Part shown: positions 24,235 through 31,960 of the stretch, piece after piece
Position numbering within the stretch: the stretch's first letter is position 1
Layout: every line of letters starts with the position of its first letter
From: Pseudonocardia sp. EC080619-01
GTDB taxonomy: Bacteria; Actinomycetota; Actinomycetes; Mycobacteriales; Pseudonocardiaceae
Direction of reading: 5' to 3'
NCBI RefSeq assembly: GCF_001420995.1
Contig: NZ_CP012184.1
Location: forward strand, 4,882,501-4,946,500
Length of the DNA stretch: 64,000 nt
Made by a program: the position numbers and the translations under genes
Notes under the pieces: model-generated
Database searches by the model: none
What the model saw: only the letters and a program-made list of their open reading frames with translations
Told to the model about the DNA's origin: nothing

Positions 24235-24734
24235 TGCTCGCTTTTTGCAAGCACTAGCAAGTGCTCTCCGTGGCGGCGATCGAACATAATGACCATTCTC
24301 GGCTCGACCGACCTGGGCGAACACGACCCGTGGGTGCTATCCGCGCTGCAAGTACTCGAAATATCCGATCATCCGCTTGCCGCTGGATGGTCATCCAGCC
24401 ATGCGGACTGGCCACAGCGCGACGCGCGCAGCAGTGCTGCAAATACGCGACCACGATCTACTTCGTGACCACTTCAACCGCCATTCGGTTGATCTGCGCT
24501 ACGGCGAACAAGATCATTGGTACTTGCAGCTATCATGCAGCAGACCAGATGTGTGACGCGCTTATGTGTGATCCGCCTGCATTGACGCGAATAGCTGGCT
24601 CGTGCTTGTATTGTCGAGCTTCGGATTTCCCCAGTGTGGCGAAGCTCCGAGTCGCACGTTCCGCGCGCGATTTCGGTCCGATCCCTGCGATCACCTCTGA
24701 TTCGTAGGGTGCCCATCTAGTTTGGAGTCGCGTC
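24235..24734. other. Long non-coding leader region upstream of the RiPP-like locus
   Basis: About 500 bp, visibly less GC-rich than the surroundings, with no convincing reading frame on either strand; the longest open frame (24261-24707, plus strand) has unnatural composition. It contains AGCACT-AGCA-AGTGCT (24250-24265) and an 8-bp inverted repeat GAGCTTCG/CGAAGCTC (24616-24623 and 24640-24647) about 90-120 bp before the precursor-peptide start. The promoter of the locus should lie here. Confidence 0.5.
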
Positions 24735-24896
24735 ATGACCACCACCGAGAAGCCGTCCAACTCCAGCATCGATATCTCCGACGTCGTCGCACTGGTCAAC
24801 ACCGAGGAGGTGGAGGACTCCGCTATTCGGGTCGACCGTCTTCTCACGGATCAGAGTGTCAACCGCCAGCCGATGAACATGGTTGCATTCGACTAA
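24735..24896 (+). CDS. RiPP precursor-like peptide
   Basis: An ATG at 24735, with GGAG about eight bases upstream, opens a 53-residue frame. The N-terminal part is hydrophilic with many Thr, Ser, Glu and Asp (MTTTEKPSNSSIDISDVV), then an acidic helix-like 'NTEEVEDSAIRVDRLLTD', then a distinct C-terminal stretch 'QSVNRQPMNMVAFD' ending in Asp. Size, a leader-like acidic first part and a short compositionally different tail are what RiPP precursors look like. It lies 37 bp before the HExxH gene and on the same strand as the cupin-like and exporter genes. There is no Cys, so lanthionine or sactipeptide chemistry is excluded; hydroxylation of Asn, Asp, Gln, Pro or Val in the tail is conceivable. 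The peptide itself belongs to no family I know. Confidence 0.65.
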   Translation: MTTTEKPSNSSIDISDVVALVNTEEVEDSAIRVDRLLTDQSVNRQPMNMVAFD

Positions 24897-24933
24897 TCGG
24901 CGATACGAGGTTCGAGAGGAAGCGAGGAGCTGG

Positions 24934-25827
24934 ATGTACTATCTTTACGGTGACGACGAGATCATCCAGAATGTCTTCCGTTTGTCGCGCTCAGGTAACA
25001 CAGGGGCGGTGACCACCCTTGGCGACCTGCGAGAGCAGTACCTCCGCTTCCTCTCGGACCCTCGCTTCGAGGCGCCAGTCAACCACTCCGATGATGTGTT
25101 CATCACTGACCCGGCGACGGCCGATGCGATCGCCCGTGCGTACTCGGGGGGTAACCTGAACGACCTCGATCAGAGCACGATCATCGGTGACGCGTTCACG
25201 CCTGAGGAGCACGCGAAGCGTATCGCACAAGTACGCCCAGCGATCGATCGAATTGCAGATCGGGATGCCACTCTGCATGCGATGTTTGAGCTAGTGATCC
25301 ACTCGATCTTCATCAAGAAGACAAACCGTGTCAGCGACGGATCCGCCGCGCACGGTGGCTCGTCGAGCAATGCGATCGGGTCCATCTGGCTCTCGCTGAA
25401 CGACGATCTGTCGACCGATGACATCTGCGAGCTGCTCATTCACGAGCTAACTCATCACCTCCTGTTTATCGACGAATATTGCCATTACCACTTCGAGTAC
25501 TCACTCATCGGCGAACCCGCAAATTTCGCACAGTCCGCTATTCGGAAAAGCAAGCGACCGCTCGACAAGGTCGTCCATAGCATCGTCGTCGCCGCAGAGC
25601 TGGTCAGCGCGCGCTCTGCGATACTGGATGAGGGCGCCTGCACCCCCCGGAAGGTTCATCCTGATACCCCTACAGTAATCAGCGCAACGATCGACGCTTG
25701 CGACAGCGTCCTCGCACTTTCGAACCTGCCTGAGCTGGTGTCAGATCGGACCGTCGATCTGGTTAATCGGTCGAAGCGTAGATGTCTCGACGCGCGCTCA
25801 GCTACTGCTCTCGTGGAGGAGGCGTGA
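24934..25827 (+). CDS. HExxH-motif protein, putative RiPP peptide-modifying enzyme
   Basis: A 297-residue protein; the ATG at 24934 has GAGGAG five bases upstream. 'LLIHELTHHLLFIDE' (residues 167-181) is an HExxH metal site, and 'KRPLDKVVHSIVVAAELVSA' (residues 207-226) holds a further His (215) in the position where peptide-modifying HExxH proteins have a third ligand after an 'RP' pair. 'AIGSIWLSLNDDLSTDD' just before is also typical of that family, whose characterised members are iron- and 2-oxoglutarate-dependent peptide beta-hydroxylases in RiPP clusters. The alternative is a zinc metalloprotease that trims the leader. The adjacent precursor-like peptide strongly favours an action on that peptide. 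Codon use is less GC-biased than neighbours, a sign of transfer. Confidence 0.7.
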   Translation: MYYLYGDDEIIQNVFRLSRSGNTGAVTTLGDLREQYLRFLSDPRFEAPVNHSDDVFITDPATADAIARAYSGGNLNDLDQSTIIGDAFTPEEHAKRIAQVRPAIDRIADRDATLHAMFELVIHSIFIKKTNRVSDGSAAHGGSSSNAIGSIWLSLNDDLSTDDICELLIHELTHHLLFIDEYCHYHFEYSLIGEPANFAQSAIRKSKRPLDKVVHSIVVAAELVSARSAILDEGACTPRKVHPDTPTVISATIDACDSVLALSNLPELVSDRTVDLVNRSKRRCLDARSATALVEEA

Positions 25828-25829
25828 CG

Positions 25830-25997
25830 ATGGCTATCCCTGAGTATGATGCGCTGGTGGAATGCGCCGAGCGCATCAGCAACGAATGAGGACGCAGCGG
25901 GCGAGACCTCGATGATTTCCCGGAAATCGTATTAGATCTTACCCGCAACCTTGATCTCAGGTACTTTGGCGACCTCACGAACCTGTACCGGGTCGGC
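25830..25997 (+). other. 5' part of the cupin-like gene, interrupted by in-frame TGA
   Basis: An ATG at 25830, two bases after the HExxH stop, opens a frame reading 'MAIPEYDALVECAERISNE', then TGA (25887-25889), then 37 more coding-like codons ('DLDDFPEIVLDLTRNLDLRY', then 'FGDLTNLYRVG') leading without a shift into the gene at 25998. The whole frame 25830-26924 would be 364 codons. This looks like a nonsense mutation (CGA or GGA to TGA) or a sequencing error. No in-frame ATG or GTG lies between the TGA and 25998, so a shortened product would start at 25998. Confidence 0.6.
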
Positions 25998-26924
25998 ATG
26001 GATCCTGCCGTGGGTGATCTCCAGCAGCCTTCGACGTTTTCCGACTTGTATTTCAAGCTATATGACGATGGTCACTACTGGGTGGAAGTCCTTAACTGGT
26101 GGGCCAGTGATCTGAATATCCACGACCACGATTTCTCCGGTGTACAGTTTCAGCTATCGGGCAAGTCACTGGATGTCACCTTCAAGTTCCAGGGTGACGA
26201 CATTCAGGAAGGTGTGCAGCCGGGGCGATTTGATATCAACCAGGCGACAGTCTGGACTCCGGGGACTGCATCAGTTGTTCTGCCAGGTGACGCCGCGCCG
26301 CACTCTGTCTGCCATCTGAACCTGCCTACCGTCAGCCTTCTCTTCCGCACCTATCCGGTGGCCGAGCTCGGGCCCCAACGCAACTACTTCCCGCCGGATG
26401 TGCGTGGCAGCTACAAGGTGGCGACGACGGCGATGCGAACTCGCCTGAAGATCATGCGCATGCTCTCACGGTCTGACCCGGATGCATTTCGCGAGGCGTT
26501 CCGGGGCACTACACAGGGCCAGACTGTGCAGGCAAACTTGTTCACCGTTATCAAGATGACCGACATCCTGTTCACTCCGCAGTATTCTGCGCTGCTGGCA
26601 GAGTTGGCGAGTAGCGATGTCCTGCTCGGTGATGTTGTTGTGAACGCGGGAGCGCACTACCGATCAACAGATTTTCTTAAGGCCCTCATGAAGGAGCGGC
26701 CGGGATCTGGCAGCCTCGGGGATGGCTCGGTCAGCATCGCGGCACTGGCCAGCAGCTGGGACGAGCACAGCCTCAACATGATCCTCAGTCAACTGTCGGA
26801 TGCGGGGTGGAAGACCGATGTCGGTGGGGCGCTCAGTCGAGCAGTCGGCGACGGCTCACTCGCCGGCGCAGGCGACGCCGACCGGATCCTCAGACGGTAC
26901 GGGCTCACGATGGCCGACGTGTAA
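25998..26924 (+). CDS. Cupin-like protein of the RiPP-like locus
   Basis: As read from the first in-frame ATG after the TGA, 308 residues. 'NWWASDLNIHDHDFSGVQF' (about residues 33-51) with His42 and His44, 'VLPGDAAPHSVCHLNLPTV' (about 94-112) with His102 and His106, and a beta-rich stretch between them look like the two half-motifs of a cupin metal site; the usual Glu is replaced by Gln in 'GVQFQLSG'. A helical C-terminal half (about 145-308) follows. It could be a second non-haem iron oxygenase or an auxiliary binding protein for the peptide. Family assignment is by motif only. If the 5' nonsense codon is real, the product lacks about 56 residues and may be inactive. Confidence 0.55.
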   Translation: MDPAVGDLQQPSTFSDLYFKLYDDGHYWVEVLNWWASDLNIHDHDFSGVQFQLSGKSLDVTFKFQGDDIQEGVQPGRFDINQATVWTPGTASVVLPGDAAPHSVCHLNLPTVSLLFRTYPVAELGPQRNYFPPDVRGSYKVATTAMRTRLKIMRMLSRSDPDAFREAFRGTTQGQTVQANLFTVIKMTDILFTPQYSALLAELASSDVLLGDVVVNAGAHYRSTDFLKALMKERPGSGSLGDGSVSIAALASSWDEHSLNMILSQLSDAGWKTDVGGALSRAVGDGSLAGAGDADRILRRYGLTMADV

Positions 26925-27031
26925 ACACCCGCCGAGGCCGAGCTGTTCCGCGTTGGCACGCGGTATCCGTGGCTCGGTTAGTATTCCAACTGAGCAAGGA
27001 GGCAAAGCGGCGTTAGGGCGGGGGCAGTGGC

Positions 27032-28261
27032 GTGCGATCGGCGATAGAAGTGCGCGTCGTCACGACGTCGGCCGCCACAAACCTCTCTGATGGGATTCTC
27101 AGGCTGGCCCTGCCTCTGTTGGCGATCCGCTCCGGAGCTAGCCCATTCGAGGTCTCCCTGCTGGTGGGTGCGCTGCTCGCTCCTTGGCTTCTGGGAAGCC
27201 TGCTGGCCGGCGTTGTCATCGATCGCTCACGCAAGTCTTCCCTGATCAGAGCGTCGAACGCGATTCGAGCGGTGGTGCTGGCCGGGCTACTGGTCGGCGT
27301 AGTGATGACCAGTGCTGCGCCACCACTGCCGCTGCTGCTCACAGTCGCTCTGATGTGTGGATTCTCGGAGATCTTCTCTGACCTCAGTGCGCAGAGCGCG
27401 GTCCCGCAGATCGTCTCGGACGAGCGTCTGGACTCTGTCTACGGAAGAGTCTCGGTAGTCCAGAACACCAGCAACACCCTCGTAGGTCCGGCATTGGGTG
27501 GGCTTCTGTTCAACTGGAGTCCACCAATGGCGCTGGTGTTCGTGATCGTGAGCTACCTGTCGGCAGTGGCCATCTTCCCCACGACCCCCGCGAGCGAACG
27601 CCGGGCAACTCGCGGTGTCGCGGCGTTTGCGAAGGAAGTCGGCGGTGGCTTGGCAGCCATCAGGGCCGACTCATGGCTGGTACGTGCCGTCACCGCTGTC
27701 GGTGCGATGAACTTCGCCTCCGGTGCCAGTCTGGCGGTCCTCGTCTCCTACGCGGTATCGGCGGAAGGGCTGAGACTCAGTAGCGTCGAGTACGGCCTCC
27801 TTCTTGGGTGCTCCGGCGTGGGCTCGGTCCTCGGCGGACTCCTCGTGAGTGGCGTGATCAAGCGGACCGGCGCAACCGCTGCTGTGATGATTGGTGCGCT
27901 CGCACTGACTGTGAACATCGGCGCGCCGTCAGTCTCCACGAATCCGTTCGTCATCGGAGCACTCATGCTCCTGTGCAGCGCAGCTGGCATGCTCTTCGCG
28001 ATCCAGGTGATATCCGCAAGGCAGCGGCGCGTCCCTGCCGACCTTCGAGGGCGTGTCAATGCCGCATTCCAGCTCGTCGGTCTAGGGTCTGCCCCACTCG
28101 GCGCGATCGCCGGTGGCGCGGCGGCATCACTCGTCGGGCAACGGCCGATCTTCATCCTGTTCGCCGCTGCTGCCGCCACCATCGTCCTTATCGCACGTCC
28201 CTGGAGACTGAACGAGGTCCCAGCGCCCAACGTCGAGACGATCGCCGACGAGAGCCGTTGA
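27032..28261 (+). CDS. MFS transporter, probable exporter
   Basis: A 409-residue protein with about twelve hydrophobic segments in two halves joined by a central loop near residues 185-205. 'GVVIDRSRKSSLIRASNAIR' (about 67-86) is the MFS loop 2-3 motif (G-x3-DR-x-R-R), 'GRVSVVQNTSNTLVGPALGG' (about 141-160) the motif C region of drug/H+ antiporters, and 'RVPADLRGRVNAAFQLVGLG' (about 334-353) the equivalent loop in the second half. Its place as the last gene of the RiPP-like set suggests it exports the mature product or provides self-protection. The GTG start is preceded by a GGGCGGGGG stretch; an AAGGAGG lies 29 bp upstream. Substrate is inference. Confidence 0.88.
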   Translation: MRSAIEVRVVTTSAATNLSDGILRLALPLLAIRSGASPFEVSLLVGALLAPWLLGSLLAGVVIDRSRKSSLIRASNAIRAVVLAGLLVGVVMTSAAPPLPLLLTVALMCGFSEIFSDLSAQSAVPQIVSDERLDSVYGRVSVVQNTSNTLVGPALGGLLFNWSPPMALVFVIVSYLSAVAIFPTTPASERRATRGVAAFAKEVGGGLAAIRADSWLVRAVTAVGAMNFASGASLAVLVSYAVSAEGLRLSSVEYGLLLGCSGVGSVLGGLLVSGVIKRTGATAAVMIGALALTVNIGAPSVSTNPFVIGALMLLCSAAGMLFAIQVISARQRRVPADLRGRVNAAFQLVGLGSAPLGAIAGGAAASLVGQRPIFILFAAAAATIVLIARPWRLNEVPAPNVETIADESR

Positions 28262-28289
28262 CCACGCACAGATTCGTTCGTGGCAGGTC

Positions 28290-28343
28290 GAGCAGGCACG
28301 GGCGGAGGCCCGTGTCGCCGGAGCCCACGGCCCCTGCCTGCTC
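28290..28343 (+). terminator. Compound hairpin after the MFS gene
   Basis: GAGCAGGCA (28290-28298) pairs with TGCCTGCTC (28335-28343), and inside it CACGGGC (28297-28303) pairs with GCCCGTG (28308-28314) around a GGAG loop. It starts 28 bp after the exporter stop, so it likely ends the RiPP-like operon. Confidence 0.55.
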
Positions 28344-28388
28344 AACTTGTGCTGGCGGTTGGTCTGCGGCGCCGTCGTGATGCTGGCC

Positions 28389-28691
28389 TCATCGAGGTCG
28401 TAGCTGGCGCTTTGCGGAGCGTTTGGAAGTGAGCCCGAGAAGTTCCCGCCGGATGTCCAGGTCACAAGCGTTCTGCTTGGCTTCACGGGCTTCGAGATAG
28501 ACCTCGAGCACTCCGTGCCTGTCCAGTTCCGGGAGGACACGGGCCAGGCAGAGCCGCCGACGTCGCTCGGAGCCGGCGTTGATGTCGACTCTGATCACGA
28601 TCAGATGCAGTGCAGGTAGGTCGGCGATGGCGTCAGTGAGCAGCCTGCGCCGTGAGCGGTCCTCGTCGTACCGGTGGAGCTTGCGCTGCCC
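28389..28691 (-). pseudogene. Remnant of a hypothetical protein gene (C-terminal part)
   Basis: After a TGA at 28692-28694 the minus-strand frame reads 'KLHRYDEDRSRRRLLTDAIA', 'LPALHLIVIRVDIN', 'LARVLPELDRHGVLEVYLEA' and ends 'LTSKRSAKRQLRPR'. This looks like real coding sequence and recalls a group of unnamed actinomycete proteins, but it has no ATG start and its N-terminal half is missing. An internal GTG at 28598 would give only 69 residues. It is best read as a decayed gene at the right side of the accessory island. Confidence 0.45.
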
Positions 28692-28902
28692 TCACAGCCG
28701 CAACGCCGCGACCGTGGCGCATCCCCGCGTGACTGGTTCGGATCGTCTGGGTGGTCCAAAGCACGGCATGGTTGCGTTTGTCCAGGTCTTGCGGCCTCCT
28801 GGCCCTCCAGGATGGACCGGGGACTTGGCACCTTTCATAGCGATGATGTCGACGGTGAGTGCTTTCGATCTGCGCTGGAGACGGTGGTCGGCTGGTCTCG
28901 AC

Positions 28903-29259
28903 TCATTGCTGACCGTTCCGCGACGGATGGAGATTCGCCACCTTCTGCTCGAGCTGATCTTCGAGCTCGTCGATCGTCACGGACGGGGAAGCCGCCAGCG
29001 CGTCGCGAAGGCGCTCCGCGGACCAGCCGACCCGCCTGGCCGCGCGGAGAAAGTGAAGGTCGGACATGGCGACCGTGTATCGCTCGGAGACGATGACTCG
29101 CAGCCACTCGTCAAGGACGTCGTCCGGAGGCGGAGGAGAGGTGCTCCGCTCGACCAGCAACAGCATCATCGTCAGATCGTTCGTCGCTCGGTCGGCCACC
29201 TCCGGACGTCCGATGGCGGTTGCCCAGCCTGCCAGCAGTGGACTGCCGTCCTCGGTCAT
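28903..29259 (-). CDS. Hypothetical protein
   Basis: A 118-residue mostly helical protein: 'ADRATNDLTMMLLLVERSTS' (about residues 22-41), 'DVLDEWLRVIVSERYTVAMS' (about 47-66) and 'HFLRAARRVGWSAERLRDAL' (about 69-88). The ATG at 29259 has AGGAG six to seven bases upstream, a strong sign of a real gene. No family is recognised and no neighbour explains it: upstream is a divergent small membrane protein, downstream the remnant at 28389-28691 with about 210 bp of sequence in which I see nothing. It may belong to the accessory island. Confidence 0.6.
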   Translation of the reverse strand: MTEDGSPLLAGWATAIGRPEVADRATNDLTMMLLLVERSTSPPPPDDVLDEWLRVIVSERYTVAMSDLHFLRAARRVGWSAERLRDALAASPSVTIDELEDQLEQKVANLHPSRNGQQ

Positions 29260-29448
29260 CGGTCACTCCTCGTGGACGCCGGTGGGGAGCTGAAGGATCC
29301 GGTCTGCACGTGCGCAACGACGCGGGCGTGAGCCCGACAGAGTGTGAGGGAGTCGGGCTTCCTGCGAGTGACTTCTCGCCGATCGTCACTTCTGTCGATC
29401 CGGCCCGCCGCCGACTAACGAACGCCCGGTTGCGCCGGATGGACGTGC

Positions 29449-29778
29449 ATGACTACTCCGAACTCCCCGCAGCCGACCCCCTACGAGCTGGCCCAGTGGC
29501 AGCAGTACCAGGCGTGGCAGCAGCACCAGGCCTGGCAGCAGCACCAGGCCGCCGCGCGTTCCGAGTCCGCCCGCAAGCTCGCCGGCTGGGCCATCGCCTG
29601 CGGCGGGCTCGGCTTGCTGGTGTTCGGCATCGTCCTCGGTCCGATCGCCTTCGCGCTGGGGCTCACCGCGTACAACCAGCTCCTGCCGGGGCAGCGCGGC
29701 AAGAACGACGCGGTCGGGGCGATGGTCCTCGGCGTGATCGACATCTTCGCGTTCTTCGTGATCATGGCGATGCTCTGA
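29449..29778 (+). CDS. DUF4190-like small membrane protein with WQQHQA repeats
   Basis: A 109-residue protein. Residues 14-35 are a Gln/Trp/His-rich tract of short tandem units ('QWQQYQAWQQHQAWQQHQA'), visible in the DNA as repeats of a 15-18-bp unit at 29491-29550. Two transmembrane helices follow (about residues 45-66, 'WAIACGGLGLLVFGIVLG', and 88-108, 'AMVLGVIDIFAFFVIMAML') separated by a short basic loop. This is the layout of DUF4190-type proteins, which have a Pro/Gln-rich cytoplasmic tail and two helices; function unknown. The ATG lies after a poor Shine-Dalgarno sequence. It stands alone. Confidence 0.75.
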   Translation: MTTPNSPQPTPYELAQWQQYQAWQQHQAWQQHQAAARSESARKLAGWAIACGGLGLLVFGIVLGPIAFALGLTAYNQLLPGQRGKNDAVGAMVLGVIDIFAFFVIMAML

Positions 29779-29890
29779 TCTGCGGCGCGACAGGCACACT
29801 CCTGATGCCCCGTCGGCGGACAGGTCCACCACTGAGCAGCGGTGAGCAGCGGTCACCCCGCAGCGCACTGCGGCGGGGGATCGTTCGTCG

Positions 29891-30901
29891 TCAGGGGGTG
29901 TCGATCGTCAGCCACTCCGCGCTCAGGGAGTCGAGGAAGTCCTGCGCGTCGAACGCCTCGCCGGGCGCCAGGACACCCCGCTCCTGCGCCCGGCCGTCCA
30001 ACAGTCGCACGACCGCCTCGACGAGGAGCGGCGCGGTGACCGCGTAGATGTCCCGGCCGGTCGCCGCGATGCGGCGGTCCTCCCGGCCGCGCCGGACGAC
30101 GACGTCGACCACGAACACCTGCGCCGAGCGCCTGTGCTCGTCGACGGCCTGCGGCGCCGAGGTCGCCGGATCACGGACGTCCCCGAGCGCGACCGAGGCC
30201 AGGTAGTTCTCGATCCGGGTCGCCGGCAGGTGGCGGGCCATCGTGACGATCTCGCTGAACGGCACACCGACCACGGTCTGCGTCCCGATCGGGGCCGGGA
30301 ACACCCATTCCCGTTCGGGGGCCGGAGCGGGTGCGGGGACCAGCTGCCCGCCGTCGACGACGAGCCGTGTGGCCGTGTTGCGCTCGCCGGTGATCCGCGT
30401 GCCCCTCGTCGGCCACCACCGGTCGAGGCCGATGCCGACGGTCACCGCGTCGATCGTGTCCCATCCCGTCGTCGCGGCGGTGGCGAGCAGGTCGGCCAGC
30501 CCGCCGTAGAACGACATCGCCGGCACCACCGCCACGTCCGGCGCGGCACCGGGGGCTCCGTACGCGTCGTACAGGCCCTGCACCGCAGCCTGCTCGGCCG
30601 CGACGTCCAGGTAGTGCGCTCCCGCGCGGACGGCGGCGTCCGCCAGCGGGCGGGCCGTGTCGAGGAACGGGCCGGCGACGTTCACGACCGCCGAGACCCC
30701 TCGTACTGCGGCGTCCAGCGCGGCCGGATCGTCGACCGACGCCGGCCGTACCTCCGACCCCGGGACCTGCGCCCCGAGCTCGTCCAGGGCCGTCGTGCTC
30801 CGTCCGGACAGGACGGGCACCAGGCCGCGCCGCACCAGTTCCGCGACCACGAACCGTCCCGTGTGGCCGTACGCCCCGTAGACCAGAACTCTGCTCTCCA
30901 T
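29891..30901 (-). CDS. Saccharopine dehydrogenase-like NAD(P)-binding protein
   Basis: A 336-residue protein. 'RVLVYGAYGHTGRFVVAELV' at the N-terminus is a Rossmann motif of the saccharopine dehydrogenase/trans-acting enoyl reductase type; 'SAVVNVAGPFLDTARPLADA' (about residues 70-89) and 'HYLDVAAEQAAVQGLYDAYG' (about 96-115) are characteristic of that group. The C-terminal half is specific to it. It probably reduces or oxidises a carbonyl or enoyl compound; a true lysine-pathway role is unlikely. It is divergent from the GlxA-type AraC regulator at 30972, 70 bp away, and is the best candidate for its target. Confidence 0.88.
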   Translation of the reverse strand: MESRVLVYGAYGHTGRFVVAELVRRGLVPVLSGRSTTALDELGAQVPGSEVRPASVDDPAALDAAVRGVSAVVNVAGPFLDTARPLADAAVRAGAHYLDVAAEQAAVQGLYDAYGAPGAAPDVAVVPAMSFYGGLADLLATAATTGWDTIDAVTVGIGLDRWWPTRGTRITGERNTATRLVVDGGQLVPAPAPAPEREWVFPAPIGTQTVVGVPFSEIVTMARHLPATRIENYLASVALGDVRDPATSAPQAVDEHRRSAQVFVVDVVVRRGREDRRIAATGRDIYAVTAPLLVEAVVRLLDGRAQERGVLAPGEAFDAQDFLDSLSAEWLTIDTP

Positions 30902-30971
30902 GCGTCCACCTCACCAGCGCAGAGGGGTTCGTTCGAGTGTCTGATCCGACGACGTACGTACACTTTCGGAC

Positions 30972-31940
30972 ATGCACACCCTGGGGCTCGCCCTCCACCA
31001 GGACTCGATGCTCTACGAGACGGCGATCGCGTCGGAGGTCTTCGGGGTCGACAGGTCCGAGCTGTCGGCGACGGGTGAGTGGTACGACGTCGTCGTCTGC
31101 ACCCCGAACGGGGTCGCCCCCGGCTGGTTCCCCGGCGCCGAGGTCCAGGACTTCGCAGCGCTGAGCCGGGTCGACACCGTCCTCGTCCCGTCCACGTCCG
31201 TTCTCGACCGCGAGCCGGACGCGGAGCTCCTTTCCGCCCTCCGGGCCGCGTACGAACGGGGCGCGCGGATCGCCGCCCTGTGCACCGGCTCGTTCGTGCT
31301 CGCGGCGGCCGGTCTGCTCGACGGCCGCCCGGCGACCACGCACTGGATGCACGCCGCCGAGCTCGCGGACCGTCATCCCCGTGTCGACGTGCGGGCGAAC
31401 GTCCTCTACGTCGACGACGGGCAGGTCCTCACGTCGGCGGGCAAGACCGCGGCACTCGACCTCTGCCTGCACCTCGTCCACCTCGACCACGGCACTGCCG
31501 CGGCGAACGGGCTGGCGCGCACGCTCGTCGTCCCGTCGCACCGCCCCGGCGGCCAGCAGCAGTTCATCGTCGCGCCGGCCGATCCCGTCGTGACCGACGA
31601 GCTCGCTGCGGCGCTGGACTGGGCGCGCACCCGTCTCGACCAGCCGATCACGGTGCAGGGGCTTGCCGATCGGGCCCGGCTCAGCAGCCGGCAGCTCGCC
31701 CGGCGGATGCTGGCCGAGCTCGGTGTCGCCCCGCTGACCTGGCTCCACGACCAGCGGATCCGCCGTGCGCAGGACCTCCTCGAACGTACCGGCGCCTCCG
31801 TGGAGGAGATCGCCACACGCTGCGGCATGGGCACCGCGGCGACGCTCCGGCGGCGGTTCCGGCACTCCCTCGGCGTCAGCCCGACGGCCTACCGGGCCGC
31901 CTTCCGGAGCTCCCACGAGCTCTGCCCGAGCCCCGGCTGA
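30972..31940 (+). CDS. GlxA-type AraC family transcriptional regulator (DJ-1/PfpI domain)
   Basis: A 322-residue regulator with two parts. Residues 1-170 form a DJ-1/PfpI-like domain ('ALCTGSFVLAAAGLLDGRPA' around Cys101 and 'TTHWMHAAELADRHPRVDV'), which in this group senses a ligand rather than acting as an enzyme. Residues about 215-315 are two AraC helix-turn-helices: 'ITVQGLADRARLSSRQLARR' and 'SVEEIATRCGMGTAATLRRR'. It probably activates the divergent saccharopine dehydrogenase-like gene. The palindromic ACGTACGT at 30953-30960 in the gap is a possible site. The gene ends 20 bp before the convergent TetR gene. Confidence 0.92.
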   Translation: MHTLGLALHQDSMLYETAIASEVFGVDRSELSATGEWYDVVVCTPNGVAPGWFPGAEVQDFAALSRVDTVLVPSTSVLDREPDAELLSALRAAYERGARIAALCTGSFVLAAAGLLDGRPATTHWMHAAELADRHPRVDVRANVLYVDDGQVLTSAGKTAALDLCLHLVHLDHGTAAANGLARTLVVPSHRPGGQQQFIVAPADPVVTDELAAALDWARTRLDQPITVQGLADRARLSSRQLARRMLAELGVAPLTWLHDQRIRRAQDLLERTGASVEEIATRCGMGTAATLRRRFRHSLGVSPTAYRAAFRSSHELCPSPG

Positions 31941-31960
31941 GGCCGACGGCGCCTGCGGGC

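Noticed and set aside
24250-24265. AGCACT-AGCA-AGTGCT as a terminator
   Set aside because: The stem is only six bases and there is no U-tract on the 3' side in either direction.
24261-24707. An open frame of 148 codons upstream of the RiPP-like peptide
   Set aside because: Rich in Cys, Arg, Ala and Thr with no domain or ribosome-binding site; treated as non-coding leader.
25887-25889. TGA read as selenocysteine in the cupin-like gene
   Set aside because: The position is not a catalytic one, no convincing SECIS-like hairpin follows, and no selenoprotein machinery is in view. A nonsense mutation or sequencing error is simpler.
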